Part shown: positions 63,499 to 64,000 of the stretch, piece after piece
Position numbering within the stretch: position 1 is the stretch's first letter
Layout of the letters: each line of letters starts with the position of its first letter
DNA from: Rhizobium leguminosarum
Lineage (GTDB): Bacteria; Pseudomonadota; Alphaproteobacteria; Rhizobiales; Rhizobiaceae
Direction of reading: 5' to 3'
DNA length: 64,000 bases
Assembly (NCBI RefSeq): GCF_017876795.1
Contig: NZ_JAGIOR010000001.1
Location: forward strand, 3,560,501 to 3,624,500
Translations under genes and position numbers: made by a program
Notes under the pieces: model-generated
The model's database searches: none
Told to the model about the DNA's origin: nothing
The model's input: the letters and a program-made list of their open reading frames with translations, nothing else

Positions 63499-63528
63499 TC
63501 CGTACGGGGAAAGTCAATCTTCGGATCA
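63499..63528 (-). promoter_or_regulatory. RpoE/ChrR (ECF11) type promoter of the chrR-like gene
   Basis: On the minus strand TGATCC (63528-63523), 18 bases, TACGGA (63504-63499). Same motif and spacing as the photolyase promoter. Start of RNA would be near 63492, 44 bases before the chosen ATG. Confidence 0.65.
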
Positions 63529-63687
63529 CCCCGCGCATAGTGGGATTATGAGCCGCGCGTCATTTCGGGGAGGAAAGCCGAATTTTATCGTGCCCGACAG
63601 AGGCGTGGAATAGCATTTCTTGCCAACTCAGCCTTGTGAAGGGAAAAGACCGTTCCTAAAGTAAGAGTTCGAATAGAGGCAGATTCC

Positions 63688-64000
63688 ATGACCTTCCACC
63701 CTTCCGTCCTCGAAGCCATCGGCAACACGCCCCTGATCAAACTCAAGGGCGCGTCGGCGGCGACCGGCTGCATCATTCTCGGCAAGGCGGAGTTCCTGAA
63801 CCCCGGCCAGTCGGTGAAGGATCGTGCCGCGCTCTTTATCATCCGCGACGCAGAGCGGAAGGGCCTGCTTCGGCCCGGCGGCGTGATCGTCGAAGGCACG
63901 GCCGGCAACACGGGCATCGGGCTGACGCTGGTCGCCAAGGCACTTGGCTACCGCACCGTCATCGTCATCCCGGAAACGCAGAGCCAGGAAAAGAAGGACG
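63688..64000 (+). CDS. cysK: Cysteine synthase A (3' end beyond the window)
   Basis: The first 104 codons from ATG at 63688: [20 protein letters not shown], then [20 protein letters not shown] with the PLP-binding Lys, and [20 protein letters not shown], the substrate loop. O-acetylserine plus sulfide gives cysteine. The gene is divergent from chrR and continues past the right edge. Confidence 0.95.
   Translation, partial: MTFHPSVLEAIGNTPLIKLKGASAATGCIILGKAEFLNPGQSVKDRAALFIIRDAERKGLLRPGGVIVEGTAGNTGIGLTLVAKALGYRTVIVIPETQSQEKKD

Noticed and set aside
1..64000. CRISPR array
   Set aside because: No series of short equal repeats with unique spacers was seen on reading; the only multi-copy repeat is the RIME-like element.

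Overview
The window is a piece of the main chromosome of a Rhizobium species (family Rhizobiaceae, most like the R. leguminosarum/R. etli group). The evidence is the conserved alphaproteobacterial block scpAB-tatABC-serS-surE-pcm-nlpD, an ExoR homologue, PopZ next to valS, three copies of a RIME-like mosaic repeat, NasST-type nitrate control and a high-GC third-position codon bias. Species was not tested by any search.

Layout. 1-31.6 kb is mostly housekeeping core, largely on the minus strand: the end of a phytoene/squalene-synthase-family gene, an Mth938-type gene, secDF and yajC; a DUF815 ATPase on the plus strand; nlpD-pcm-surE-serS-tatCBA-scpBA-nagZ; a large SPOR-domain protein, argS and dgt; erpA and xthA on the plus strand; exoR, a FadL-type porin, an intact IS630-family element just upstream of that porin, valS, popZ and a second pcm-like gene. 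31.7-38.5 kb is accessory: tRNA-Cys, tRNA-Asn, many small secreted or membrane proteins, and an A/T-richer two-gene unit (33852-35334) directly behind tRNA-Asn that I cannot assign to a function. Several genes here have candidate EcfG (general stress response) promoters. 38.8-47.9 kb holds metabolic and envelope genes: PHB-depolymerase-family esterase, glycerate kinase, epimerase, lytic transglycosylase, 1-Cys peroxiredoxin, and a two-gene TRAP transporter with a fused DctQM permease.

48.1-57.1 kb is a complete nitrate assimilation unit: nasT-nasS (ANTAR antiterminator and cytoplasmic nitrate sensor), a sigma-54 promoter, a leader RNA with two identical hexaloop hairpins followed by an intrinsic terminator, then narK-nirB-nirD-nasA. 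Transcription would be opened by nitrogen limitation through sigma-54 and read through the terminator only when nitrate releases NasT from NasS. The leader also shows a 9-nt long-range complementarity that is not part of the standard model.

57.2-64 kb contains a HAD hydrolase broken by a one-base deletion, two small secreted proteins, and a photo-oxidative-stress cluster: photolyase, cyclopropane fatty acid synthase, a short-chain dehydrogenase and a ChrR-like protein. Promoters of the RpoE/ChrR (ECF11) type, TGATCC-N18-TA, lie before the photolyase gene and before the chrR-like gene, yet no sigma factor gene lies beside chrR, and its two zinc-ligand cysteines are replaced. The window ends inside cysK.

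Most noteworthy: the nitrate leader RNA, the tRNA-Asn two-gene unit, the degenerate orphan ChrR, the IS element whose transposase stop codon is completed by the insertion site, and the apparent absence of tolC between the pcm-like gene and popZ.
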